From Perkinsus olseni (taxonomy: Eukaryota > Perkinsozoa > Perkinsida > Perkinsidae), in contig JABANP010000129.1 in the NCBI GenBank assembly GCA_013115135.1, positions 57,635 to 121,634 of the forward strand: a stretch of 64,000 nucleotides of DNA, read 5' to 3'. How positions within the stretch are numbered: position 1 is the stretch's first letter; each line of letters begins with the position of its first letter. The notes under the pieces were generated by a model, which searched no databases, was not told where the DNA came from, and saw only the letters and a list, made by a program, of their open reading frames with translations. Shown here piece after piece: positions 35,291 through 45,724 of this stretch. The translations under genes were made by a program, and so were the position numbers.

Positions 35291-36232
35291 TCTCTAAAAA
35301 CTATCATTTCACGCCCTACGAAACGAGAAGTCGCGCAGTATCCACCGTCACCGCGAAGACAAGTGGTCGGGCCTGTAACACGAAATATTTAACCCACTAA
35401 CTATTAGTAACCAACACCACCAGCGACCACTCGCCCCTGTATTCTCCCGATGGCCCAACTCGAAAAGAAGAAGGGTAGAAACTACTACATGCACAGAGTC
35501 GATGCAGGAATAATAGGAGGAGAAAAAACAACAGCTTCGCCACTGATGGAGATTGAAGAAGGCTGGTATAAAACAGCGTGGAAAGGGTCTCAAAATTGCA
35601 GCAAATGTCAGACCTAACGACCAAAAGATTAGCGGAATGTCGAATCACGGCTGGCGTTGAGGCGTTCATTCTCAGCAGCCTCTTCGACTCCTTGGGGACC
35701 TCTTATTGCCGGGGCGCCGTGAGGGGGGACGCGAAATCTGGTCGAGACGGATGAACACGTTGGGATAGCAATATTCTCAAAGACGAAAGGTGTCTGATCG
35801 CCGATGAGTATACCCGTCGTATACCAGTTCGACTAGAAGTGACGAGAGACTCTAGTCCATAATGATCAACGAAATTCGAAATTTGAAAAAAATTCGAAAT
35901 TCTTTCTTCGAAATTTGGAAGAATTAATGCGCACAATCAACCTCGAATTCAATCTCTAAGTGAGCCTCACTTAGTGAGGGCTCAGTGTTACCTCGAGACT
36001 CATTCCACATGGCATCTCAGCGCCATCAAGAATGGTTGGCAATCTCAAACTGATTTTGAATTGTTAAGAGCAGAATGAGGATGAGCCACCCCTGATATCA
36101 ATAGCTCGATCGCGAGGAATCTCGAGCAGCATGACGGTGTGTGATTGAGGAACAACTCAATGGTATCGGAATCTGGATCGGTAGACTAAATGAGTTGTGA
36201 AAGATCGAGCAACCGGGATCACATCATACTGA

Positions 36233-36550
36233 TTGATATTGTGCATCCCGAGCGGGATGAGCTCGACTGGTAGGAAAATACCAGCACCGCCACCGGAGCC
36301 CTCGGAGTTGAGCCGCTGCCGTGGGCTTATCAATGGACCATCATATCAAGATAACCTCCCTGATTATGAGAATGTGACATTGGAAAAGGAGACGTATCCG
36401 TTAATGGCGCTCGTATGTTTCATATCCAAGCACAGAAACGACACCAGTGGGATACTCATCGCCTCCCATACTATAACACGTCCATTCGGAAACGGTCTGC
36501 CCTTTGCCACCGGATGTGAAATAGCTAACATACACGACTCTCCCGAATAG
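36233..36550 (+). CDS. possible plus-strand exon, unrecognised
   Basis: The frame reads RCRGLINGPSYQDNLPDYEN, VTLEKETYPLMALVCFISKH and NGLPFATGCEIANIHDSPE before a stop. Composition is protein-like, with spaced cysteines, but the start is doubtful and no splice partner was found. 35.3-36.2 kb shows nothing convincing. Confidence 0.28.
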   Translation: MILCIPSGMSSTGRKIPAPPPEPSELSRCRGLINGPSYQDNLPDYENVTLEKETYPLMALVCFISKHRNDTSGILIASHTITRPFGNGLPFATGCEIANIHDSPE

Positions 36551-36758
36551 CAGGCATCTCTCGTAAGTTTTATCCCTCCTCCTTCTTTCCTGCTGTCCCG
36601 ATCCCCTTACGCACGACAGTGATAGTCTTGTTCTTCCTCACTGAGAACAAGCTGACACCCTGCACGCTCATGTTCTCACGTTCGCCAATAGCCATCTCCC
36701 TCGCGCGCGATCCCCGGTCAACGAAGCTGAGCGTCGAACGCTCGTCTCGTTTCTCGAC

Positions 36759-36770
36759 CGCATGCATGCG
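36759..36770. repeat. perfect 12-bp palindrome CGCATGCATGCG
   Basis: An exact palindrome related to the TGCAYGCRTGCA motifs found elsewhere in the window. No gene start is seen next to it. Confidence 0.6.
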
Positions 36771-37210
36771 CAGCCGGGCTGAAGGTCGACAACAGCGACA
36801 GCGCTGCGACAACCTTGAATAGCAATATTTCTACTAGTGCTGGGAAAGCACGGCCTCCACCTACAGGCACGCATCGAACCAGCCCAATGTAAATACTGGC
36901 AGTCGTCTAGTGAACCCCGGAACTGCCCCTCTGACCATAACGATACTAAGGGCTGCTGGAGCCGGGGCAACTTGACGGGGTCACCTTGTCAATACCCTCG
37001 CACTGTGTTACCCTCGCACGTCAGCCCCGGTATTGATCGGATGATCCACCCGGCCGGAAGCACAAACAAATACCCTCGCGATAGTGTTGACCTTGGTCGC
37101 CTTTCTTCCTTCAAACAGCTGCGAGGCGAACGGGTAGTTGCTACAGTGAAAGGGTAAAAGCATAGCAATAAACTAGAGTTAATAACTCTGAGTTATAGCC
37201 GAGCTATATC

Positions 37211-37490
37211 CTATAACCCAGAGCAAGAAGTTTCCAACCCGGAATTGGATCGTAGGAACTCGTACGAACAGCTCCCATCATCAAGCTTCACCATGCCGAT
37301 CGGACCGATCGGATCGGTCGACAGGCACACTCCAGTGGAGCGACCGAGCTCTCTAGCGGCAGGCTCCTCTACTTTGAAGGCCCCACATGCAGTTCTCATA
37401 TTTCGGGACGAGTCGAAAAGCTTCCTCAGGAATGACCAAAAATTCGATATTCGGTGGGTTCATCTCTAGCAGAGGGCAAGTGCTTGCGAG
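37211..37490 (-). CDS. exon(s) of an unrecognised protein
   Basis: A minus-strand frame reads EEPAARELGRSTGVCLSTDP then GMVKLDDGSCSYEFLRSNSG. An overlapping upstream stretch reads NIEFLVIPEEAFRLVPKYEN in another frame, so a short intron or an error separates them. GTGAGTGCTC and CTGCTAG near 37470-37495 look like a donor and acceptor. Function unknown; 37.5-38.0 kb has no clear exon. Confidence 0.33.
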
Positions 37491-38091
37491 CACTCACTTC
37501 TTGCAGAGGGGTTTCTTCAATGAGAAAAAGCCCCTAGTATAAACACTCTACGCTTACCTTCCTCATGGGGAGGCGGATCTCCTCTCACCGCCTAGGCCAG
37601 ATTCCGCCATACAAGCCTGAAAGACTTCCGATACAGCATAACGTACAATACTGGAGCCATCGCTAATGATGCACTGAGCTTCTCGGATAATGCCTACCCA
37701 TATTGAAGTCAACTCACTCAGCAAGAGGAAAGAGAAACTGCCGCATGTTCACGTGAGTAGCAGCTGACACACAAAAACAGTTGGAGACGGGCAGAAATAC
37801 AACTTGGCCGCCCTTGGAGACCGAATAACGCCTGAAGAAGCCATGCACGACGCTTCAGCGGCACTCATCACTTTCGAGCAGACCATGGATAACTATCCCG
37901 CTGGTACACACAAGTCGGCTGAGCCCTCATTCATCTTGTAGGGGCCAAAAAACTGAGGGAAAGCCAAACTCGCACGGTCTATAACGAATACTGCGATAGA
38001 GTTCATAATCACCGCGTAGCAACGATCGGGCAACGGTAGCTTTACATCTACAATCCCTTATCCGTTATCCGACTTCCCGCACTTGATGGGC

Positions 38092-38343
38092 TCAGCATCC
38101 TCCTCGTCGTCTTGCGGAAAGTGTCCCGATTAAACCTGGCGGACAGACCTCCCGTATCCCACACCAACCAAACGACTGAGCGCTCGATTCCCGTGCCCAC
38201 GACAGCAGGAAAATCAGACAGCATTCTATTGCTATTCGAACAACAACCGCACCGACGCCAGACGAGATCAGCTCGAAGACAAGATATTGTGCTGCTGAGT
38301 TCCCAATTCGCATGGCACCCACTGCCCCGCCACATGCCGTCAA
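38092..38343 (-). CDS. possible membrane-spanning exon, unrecognised
   Basis: The frame contains AAQYLVFELISSGVGAVVVR followed by IAIECCLIFLLSW, one or two potential membrane segments, then a basic tail. No start, splice partner or homology was identified, and overlapping frames are also open here. Confidence 0.22.
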   Translation of the reverse strand: MTACGGAVGAMRIGNSAAQYLVFELISSGVGAVVVRIAIECCLIFLLSWARESSAQSFGWCGIREVCPPGLIGTLSARRRGGC

Positions 38344-38853
38344 CTCTCAAGCAAGGCAGCAACCATCTCAATCACGGGACTCAGTGAATAGCATCCTATA
38401 CTAAAGGTAGCTCTTTCAACGTCTTGGTTCCTCATGATATGGGTCGCACAAGGGGATGGCGGAGAGGGAGTAGAGTACGTCAAGGGTAGAAGCAGTTGAA
38501 GTTTTGGGAGGAGTCAGTATTGGCGGTAGTATCATTGGAAGACTAGGAAGAGAGACTAGAGACTAGGAATCAATCTGCAGAGTTCTTAACGTAGTTTCGA
38601 AACACCCTTTACTGCGCGAGCAACATGCAGCAGAAGGTGATGCGATGTGGATAGAGTTTGACGATGATGACCTCGCCCATCTCTCCGCCGCATCCGCTAT
38701 CCAACCCGTGCCCAGCAGCTCCAGTGATGATCTGCGCTTGACTCTGTTCGGCAGGAGTCGACGCTGACTCAATGCAGTCAGACGCTGCCGTCTGACGGAG
38801 GGACGGTTACACAGCACGACGGGCCCCCAGCGGCGATCAGATTGGCCCAACCC

Positions 38854-41690
38854 TCACAGCGCTGGCGGCAGAGGTTCTGATTTCTTCAATTTTTCCGGCG
38901 TCTTCAGCAAGCTCTCGAAGTCCTCCGCCTGCTTCAGTGCAGTCCGGCCCGACATGATCTCCATCAACTTGAAGCCAACCTGACCAAGGCCCAAAGTTCT
39001 ATCCCTGGCGAGAGTATTTTTACCAAATTAATCTTTGGGTCAAAGGCCATCAACCTCGTCATGAAGGTCAGGTTTTCCGCCATCGGCACCAAAAGAATGA
39101 TGACATCCTCCTGAGAGAAATTTACGGCGAACGACGGGGAGAAAAAAACACATGAAACCCACGGAGATAATAACGACATGGATTTCACCCGATACCACAC
39201 CCCACCAGAATCATCTCAGGCGTGCGGCGTTCGGTCTGAGTCTGCCGGGCATCCTTCCCCGCTGCAGTCCGCAGATGTAGCAACGCGAAGCCTTCATGCT
39301 CATTAACGAACCTAATGGCAACCAGCTGACTGAGACACTGCCGGTCCCCCTACCATCGCTTGACCGCTACGACCTCCCTTTTTCTCAGCATCAACTGCAT
39401 CTTGACAGTAGCCTTCATGACGGTCGAGAAAGGCGTCAAATCCTGGCAGATGACGACCACTACAACTACTACGCGAGACGAGTGCTGTTCGATCATTCTA
39501 TCGGTATAGCAAGATACGGTATAGCAAGATACGGTATAGCAAGATACGGTATAGCAAGATACGGTATAGCAAGATACGGTATAGCAAGATACGGTATAGT
39601 AAGATACGGTATAGCAAGATACGGTATAGCAAGATACGGTATAGCAAGATACGGTATAGCAAGATACGGTATATCAAGATACGGTATAGCAAGATACGGT
39701 ATAGCAAGATACGGTATAGCAAGATACGGTATAGCAAGATACGGTATGGTAAGATACGGTATGGTAAGATACGAGATGGTAAGATACGGTATAGCAAGAT
39801 ACGGTATAGCAAGATACGGTATAGCAAGATACGGTATAGCAAGATACGGTATGGTAAGATACGGTATGGTAAGATACGGTATAGCAAGATACGGTATAGC
39901 GAGATACGGTATAGCAAGATACGGTATAGCAAGATACGGTATAGCGAGATACGGTATAGCAAGATACGGTATGGTAAGATACGAGATGGTAAGATACGAG
40001 ATGGTAAGATACGAGATGGTAAGATACGGTATGGCATTACCTTGATCGATGATACCTCAGGCCTGGCCGGGAAGGCGATAGCGTCGATGGCGCTGCAGAT
40101 CATCAGAAAGTCTCCAAACAAAAGGGACGACATCCTCGTTCGCAGCACCCTCCCGTAGCCGGGGTTAACCCTGATGGCATACACTCGATAAGGATATCAT
40201 CACTCCCAAATCTTGCAATCTTACCAAATCTTGAATTTCCCTTCTTCTCGACTTCCTCTCAGTTCATATCCCCTATCATCAGTCAACTTAAGTAACAAAC
40301 TATCAATTTCGTCCATCGACGCCCGGAATCTTTCAAACACCGCGTGACGGCGGACCTACCCGAACACCGTCACTGCGCCACGAAATTATCCCCCGGATAC
40401 CCTCTCCATATCCTCATCTTTCGTGGACACCAACAGGCGTCTAACTGCCTCCTCAGCTGCAAAAACCTACACGAAGGAAGTCAATCTTGCACTCTTGCAA
40501 TTCCTCAACGGTCGCGATGATCCCCACTCACTTCGTCATTATCAAGCAGTCGATTGATGTTGCTCATGACCTTAGCAAACTGCGCTTCCTTGGACAGGGG
40601 CGTCGATGCAATGAAGGAGGGTGGCCGCTGTTGCCGACCTACCAGCGAATGTACTGCGCTGGATACAGTGTGGCGATCAGAACAGCTGGAGATTCCAACC
40701 ATGACCGTGAGACGGGCTGAGATAGGATCCAGGTCACGTATAAATTATACGGTATAATTCAACCTTGTTTCGACGGTAACCACCCGACCGCCCTACCAGT
40801 AGGGGTCGCCTCCCTAGCTGACACAGCCCGACGAGATGGCGGCGGCGGCGGGGCTAGTGGTGCTGAGTCAACAACCTCAAGGGCCGATCAAGGTCTGCTG
40901 CTTACCCGTACCATCCTGTTGTTGTGGTCGAGCTGCGGATCGGTCAGATACCGCCCTCCTCAGCACAGGGCTAGCTTCTGAGAGGAAGCAGGACAGGAAG
41001 ATTTGCCTGCAATCTCCAGGGGAGCACTATTTCACAACGGTACACCGTTGGGACTGTTTTTTGTCATTAATTTATGGTGCTGAGAATCATCAGGGAAATC
41101 TATGGCGATGAAATTACTACGGAAACCTAGGAAAGTGAAAAGAGCGGCCAACCCCTACCAGGTATGCTTTCGATACGTATCTCCTTATCATTCTCGTACA
41201 CCCGCAGACGACACCTTCGTCGTGGCTGCTGCTGCTGCTGCAGCATCTCGTCGACATCCACTCTGGAATGAAGCATCAAAGGCCGCCACCCGGCCTTCGA
41301 CTCACCCATCCGACTCAACCTTCTCGCTAGAAGTGCTGTCGACAGCCGTGGTAGCCTCGCCCTCCTGAGGAAGGATACTAAACACCTCATCTGCGGCATC
41401 ATCGCAAGAGAAAATTATCAAACATTATAACACGAAGCGAGCACCACCGAGGCCTCGTCTCATCAGACTGCATGACGCCCACGGGAGTGCGACACAAGTA
41501 CAGTACGAGTGCTCACCTCTGACTGCCGCTCCGCTGCTTCGAGGACCGACTCCACCGGTTCATCAGGCTTCATCTCGATACCTGAGACAATAACAGCTTC
41601 CCTGGAAGATGGTGAGCTAAATCTGCTGCTTCTGGACGATGGCGCGGAGGTTAGAATTGTAGCACCTCCTGGTACTGATAACAATTCTCC
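38854..41690 (-). CDS. well-supported multi-exon gene of unknown function
   Basis: Junctions are checked by frame. 41511-~41670 encodes SREAVIVSGIEMKPDEPVES and ends AAERQSE before GTGAGC. Next come a VFSILPQEGEATTAVDSTSS exon, a 43-nt intron, VDVDEMLQQQQQPRRRCRLR to ESIP, a SPVLRRAVSDRSAARPQQQD exon, a proline-rich APLAPPPPPSRRAVSAR exon, KEAQFAKVMSNINRLLDNDE, then TRMSSLLFGDFLMICSAIDA ending SSIK at 40041. After a 598-nt intron of minisatellite follow 39374-39442 (DLTPFSTVMKATVKMQLMLR), LVAIRFVNEHEGFALLHLRT, 39024-39110 (29 codons, EDVIILLVPMAENLTFMTRL), a 44-nt intron and the last exon 38854-38979 (GFKLMEIMSGRTALKQAEDF). It has a poly-Gln tract and a Pro-rich linker; no domain is recognised. 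An FH1-like reading of the Pro stretch was considered, but no FH2 signature was seen. Confidence 0.7.
39503..40027. repeat. 15-bp minisatellite, 35 copies, filling an intron
   Basis: The unit GGTATAGCAAGATAC is repeated 35 times without indels. Variants are ordered: stretches of 4-6 standard units, then one or two ATGGT-type units, then one to three GAGATGGT-type units, in blocks that repeat along the array. Because 15 is a multiple of three and the unit has no stop, long open frames (GIARY on plus, RILLY on minus) cross it on both strands. Splice phase of the flanking exons (SSIK | DLTPFSTV) places it in an intron at 39443-40040, of which it makes up 88%. Confidence 0.95.
40486..40510. repeat. 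25-bp dispersed motif
   Basis: This motif, ending CTTGCAATTCCTCAACG, is also found at 3575-3599 (same strand) and 44281-44305 (opposite strand) with one or two mismatches. Here and at 44.3 kb it lies inside introns. Confidence 0.7.
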
Positions 41691-41964
41691 AACCAGGACA
41701 CATTGACAAGACCACCGAACGCTCTCCAGCCAGATTGATGGGGCAGTGATTCTTCCAAGGCTATATCGTTTGGTGCTCGTCGTTCACTTAGACCATCGTA
41801 ATTGTTAGAGGTGAATTTTAAGTCCAACGCCGACAACCGGCCTAGTGGACAGACTAACGCCGATGTATCTTGTTTCAAGAGGGACGAGTTTAGGCGAGTT
41901 TATTGAGCACAGCAAGTAGCCCTCCGGCAGAGGGTAGGGCAAACGGTTTACCGCAGAGGGAAGT

Positions 41965-42007
41965 AGGGAAGTATCTTAGGTTTGCCGCAAACCTAAGATA
42001 CTTCCCT
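41965..42007. repeat. perfect 20-bp hairpin
   Basis: Arms 41965-41984 and 41988-42007 are exact reverse complements with a 3-nt loop (CCG). Nearby CCGGCAGAGGGTAGGG and CCGCAGAGGGAAGTAGGG are imperfect direct repeats. 41.75-42.45 kb contains no convincing exon. Confidence 0.95.
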
Positions 42008-42271
42008 CTTCTAATTGCAGGTCAGCACTATCCTCCTCCCAAGAGTAACCAGATGTAACCCACACGTGACGTTGGGATACACGAAAAGCCTTCCATCAAC
42101 GCTACATAACAGACGGCTCGACGGAAGGGCGGCGGAAGCGGCGTTGGCCTACTGGGGCGGAGTTGGGTCCAGTGGGAGGAGGCGATGGGGAGGCCCTCGC
42201 CGGTGCATATCGACACGCACATGAGGAAGAATCCACGAAAACTGATCATGGCAGTCGAAGGAAAGATAACA

Positions 42272-42340
42272 CGACCAAGAATTGAACCCGGACCAGACGG
42301 ATGGAGAGCCTCCTAACCAACCGCTCGGCTATTAGATCGG
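42272..42340 (-). other. tRNA-like sequence
   Basis: On the minus strand the A-box TAGCCGAGCGG fits the consensus exactly, the D-stem GCC/GGC pairs, and a five-pair T-stem (with wobble) closes the loop TTCAATT. The anticodon arm is poor and the acceptor ends do not pair, so this is a decayed or SINE-derived tRNA, not a working gene. Confidence 0.5.
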
Positions 42341-42489
42341 TCCTCTCTGAATCACATAACAACACAAGATCTCCTCAGCCGAAAGAAACGTCCGCCTTCA
42401 GTCTCTCCTCGAACCCGCTGCTCCTATTACTCACAGGAGATTGCATCAGAACTCGGGATCGTTGACAGGGTGTTTGACGGTGATACTGC

Positions 42490-43120
42490 ATGACGACGCG
42501 ACACGTACGACGAGACGCTTGCTTGGTAGTCCAACTCCCTGAGAACAAAGAGTATCTTTGCTTTCCGTGTTACTTACGAATCAACCTACCATCTGTATGT
42601 CGAGGTTGCTCGGACCTTGTAATCTTTATCAAAGACACCATGCTCGTATCTGACAGAATAAAAGATACGTTCAGTCGAGACGAGCGGATCACAAAAGGGG
42701 GCAAACCTCCAGTGGGAATACAGTTTCTAACGAGAGAAGCAAGGCCACCATGCCCCGTGGCCACGATCGTCGAAGTAGAAAGTACTGAGCCCGAGTGCTG
42801 CCAACAACCGCGTGGCTTAGTGGCCTCCTTTCCGCTTCGTTACCGGCATTTTGTCAACCCGGAGAGGATGATAATGACAGACTATTGAATCTATCACCTC
42901 CAAGCTTCCGTGTATGGCCCATGGTACTGCAAGACGTACGTGGCATGAAAGCCTCACTTTCCGCATGCTGCACTGTCTTCGTATTGACACACTCGGCAGC
43001 CCATAGGCCTTATAACGGCCCTCAACCTCCCGAGTCGAGCACTCCAATTCCGACATGGGCCCCTCCTCACCGACCACCGAGGCCCTCATCATAACGACTC
43101 CCATTGCATGCGAAAAATCC
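42490..43120. other. no convincing gene
   Basis: Open frames on both strands (for example plus 42490-42888) have no protein-like pattern that could be confirmed by splice phase. An A-box-like TGGCTTAGTGG occurs at about 42813 without a matching B-box. Confidence 0.4.
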
Positions 43121-43141
43121 AAAGCATCCCATCTCCCTCTA

Positions 43142-45271
43142 CTACGGCAAGAGTCCCGAGTTGTCCTTTCCCTTGAGCTCCTTGATGATACCGTTATCTG
43201 CTACATACGTTAGAGAGAACCTCCCGGGCTTGAACACATCAACCGCCCGACGGATGGTCTCCACAAGCTTCTCACTCGAACCTGAGCACATCACTAACCA
43301 CAGCGCACAGGTCCTGGCGGCATACAGCGGACGTTGGTCTCGAAGCTGGCGTACGAGCAGGACTCCTCCGGGGTGACGTGGATGGTGAAGAAGGACTGAC
43401 CGTCGTCCAGGGAAGCATTGCAGGAGTAGCCGCTGAGAGAGAGTCCAGTAGCCATACCACACCATGCAATACATTAACGAAATTAATACATAATACCCTA
43501 TCCTACAATCAATAAATAAAATCTTCGATCGGCATCCAGCCAATCAAGACTGTATCATTCACCATTTGGAAGATACTCGCAACCTCCTCCTGCTGCGTCC
43601 GCGCGTCACGTACGAAAATCGTTTGTGAGGAGCCAAAGGGACCACTCCGACCAGCGTTCGAATAATCCGATTCCAACGAGAGTGGCGTTTTGTCGAAGGT
43701 TGGACCTACGGCAACTCACCATGGGGTGAAGTTGATAGCGTCCACCTGCGCTCCCGGATAGATGTTAGATATGCCCGAGTCAACGGACATGTGGTCAGCC
43801 ACAGCAGAGGATACTGTAGAGTTGAAGAACTTGGAACGAACCTGTTGGGGAAAATGGAAATAAAATTATAAACAAAATCATCCAAAATGTGAGAGCAACA
43901 TTCATACAGCGATCTGTCTATACTCATAGAAAAAATGCGGAAATATGGTATCGCCAAGAATAGAACCGTCGCCCTCGAGAGCATTGAAGACTGCGATGAA
44001 CTAACCAAGCTATCCACCCTTTTATTACATCAGCTGGTAGATCATACATCATAATATCCAAGTTATGGTCGTATCTATCAACAACAGCTAGTGATGAAAA
44101 ACGCAAACATGCACCGCTTCGCTCCGCCCTCACCTGTAGTTCGAATCCACCTCCTTGAAATCCGCGTTCCACATGATCCAATGATCGCCATTGAGCGGAC
44201 CCAACACGTAAGCATTGCCAGTCGAGCAACCAAACTCTTTACAAACCTCACGCAGCAGGGAGACCTGACACCGACGACGGCGTTGAGGAAATGCAAGATT
44301 GCAAGATGGCCTCTCACCTCGTCTTCCAACGAGCCGTGAACTCCTCGTTGAGAATCCGGGAAGAGGAAGCTCTTCCTGGAATAGAACAGCCATTCCAGCT
44401 CCAACCCCAGCTCATTGACAGCATGATCTGACAACACACAAGAGGTCCCAGGTTCGATCCCCACCAACGACATTATAATGCTTCCGTGCCGACACAGAAA
44501 GAATTTCAACGACACACCCCGAGGCGAGAGTGGCGAGTATCTTCACGACGCGGATGGCAACGTTGATGTTTCCTAAACTCTAATCACTTCTTCAAGATAC
44601 GACCTCAGTAACGTGATGATCGCCACCTTTAGATGACAGGAATGAAACGACGACTCCATCAAGTCTGCGGGAAGCCCGGCGCTTCCCGGCGTAACATACA
44701 ACTACTGTGCCACTCCTGCGCGTATTACCAAGAAGGGTCCGCAGGCCTTGGAGAAGAAGGGTAGTGCCGCAAGTCTTGATGATGATCTAAGAGTAAACGA
44801 AGGATGCTGATGATCATGCTATCACTAGGAGACTCGGTTAAAATACACGACCATGGATTCGAACGAGGGTCCTCACGGATAAAAACGGACGACCTTAACC
44901 ACCATACTACCTTATCCGCGCAGACGAAGAGTGAACTTTCTGACAGTATATACGCGTCAAATCGCTTCAACACCTTGTGAGAGACGATAGTGCACTCGCA
45001 TAAGGCCAGTATCTACACCAAGACCGCCAGTAACTCTCCTGCAACCTTCACCGCGCCACGAAATTATCCCCTCCATGATGATGATCACCTTGTCCCACAT
45101 GGTCCTGGATATAACCCTAGCTCCGAGATCAGATTCCTCCCCGCTCCAGGCGAAGTCGATCTCGATACGCTTCTCGGTACCTGACCAGGCACCAGAAACT
45201 TTGTGGAATGACCGAGTCAAACCGCCGCCTCCCTCCGTTCTTAGATTCGAGATTCGGACTGGAGTTCCCAT
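43142..45271 (-). CDS. S-adenosylmethionine decarboxylase proenzyme
   Basis: AdoMetDC makes decarboxylated AdoMet, the aminopropyl donor for spermidine, in the cytosol. The eukaryotic proenzyme cuts itself at a Glu-Ser bond, the Ser becoming the pyruvoyl cofactor. Exons, all phase-checked: 45017-45271 (GAWSGTEKRIEIDFAW...MWDKV), 44911-44973 (AYILSESSLFVCADK, with the LSES cleavage site), 44729-44786 (IKTCGTTLLLQGL), 44318-44427 (WLFYSRKSFLFPDSQRGVHG), 44134-44264 (NAYVLGPLNGDHWIMWNADF), a short exon ending NLDIMMYDLPAD, one to about 43841 (SVDSGISNIYPGAQVDAINF), then GYSCNASLDDGQSFFTIHVT, and the last (SSEKLVETIRRAVDVFKPGR) ending 43142. Introns: 43, 124, 301, 53 and 44 nt where measured. Conserved landmarks match the animal/plant family along most of its length. 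The first exon's start is the least certain part; the C-terminus may be a little short. Confidence 0.92.
43960..44033 (-). other. tRNA-like sequence at the 5' end of an AdoMetDC intron
   Basis: About 10 nt after the GTAATA donor the minus strand reads GGGTGGATAGCTTGGTTAG, a good acceptor-to-D-arm layout, then CAGTCTTCAATGC and GACGGTTCTATTCTTGGC where anticodon and T arms would be. The arms are degenerate. Orientation is sense to the gene. Confidence 0.4.
44400..44470 (+). other. tRNA-like sequence, antisense, across an AdoMetDC 3' splice site
   Basis: Plus strand: CAGCTCATTGACAGCATGAT resembles a D arm, and AGGTCCCAGGTTCGATCCCC contains a perfect B-box (44451-44461). The A-box half overlaps the exon starting at 44427, the B-box half lies in the preceding 301-nt intron. 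The anticodon stem does not form cleanly. Confidence 0.45.
44848..44922 (-). other. tRNA-like sequence overlapping an AdoMetDC 5' splice site
   Basis: Minus strand: GCGGATAAGGTAGTATGGTG begins in the exon (codons for A-D-K) and the intron's GTAGTATGG donor is also the D-arm start. GTTCGAATCC (B-box, one mismatch) follows ~50 nt on. GTCC/GGAC could pair as part of an anticodon arm. The tRNA-like part fills over half of this 124-nt intron. Confidence 0.45.
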
Positions 45272-45376
45272 CGGGCCAATGTAGCAATGAAAATAGCGAG
45301 AAACCGATTTCGTAGGCTCGAAAAGGGCCTCCTTACTTCCCTCACACTCCCCTACCGCTGTAGTACTACTACTCAG

Positions 45377-45724
45377 TCACCGCTCGTGTCCAGGCCCTAT
45401 GCAATTAGGGACGTGAGCCGCTCGAATTACGGAGACACTACGCAAGTTGATGGCAACAACGATGAATTCATCGTCATTCCTAACACCCTCTCGAGCGCGC
45501 CTCCAGACACTACCACAATCTTCGAAACCTTCCTCCACCAACTTCAACCATCTAGAGTTCTCCTGCTGTCCCAATGCACAGCTAGACCATCCCCGACTAC
45601 TACTACCCTCAAAAGCCGGTTCATTGGGCAACTGCTGTTGAGGTTGTCTCAGGCTCCTTTCTTCCCGTATAAGCTGCTGGATATCAGGCGGCATGCCTGC
45701 AGGTACGTGGGTCGAAGCGCACAT
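45377..45724 (-). CDS. possible 5' exon of an unrecognised gene
   Basis: ATG at or near 45724 opens a frame reading STHVPAGMPPDIQQLIREER then SLRQPQQQLPNEPAFEG, followed by a GTAGTAG donor-like site. The remainder of the frame looks intronic. It lies just upstream of AdoMetDC on the same strand and could be a separate small gene or part of an upstream gene including 46450-46740. Confidence 0.3.
   Translation of the reverse strand: MCASTHVPAGMPPDIQQLIREERSLRQPQQQLPNEPAFEGSSSRGWSSCALGQQENSRWLKLVEEGFEDCGSVWRRAREGVRNDDEFIVVAINLRSVSVIRAAHVPNCIGPGHER

Noticed and set aside
39498..40184. Long repeat-protein ORFs (GIARY on plus, RILLY on minus)
   Set aside because: Both arise from the stop-free 15-bp unit, and flanking exon phases place the array in an intron; the minus frame also hits a stop before the next exon.
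41159..41390. Formin homology for the unknown gene because of its proline-rich linker
   Set aside because: The Pro run is short and no FH2 motif is recognisable in the downstream exons.
44400..44470. Functional tRNA gene in the AdoMetDC region
   Set aside because: A- and B-boxes are present, but the anticodon and acceptor stems do not form; half of it overlaps a coding exon.
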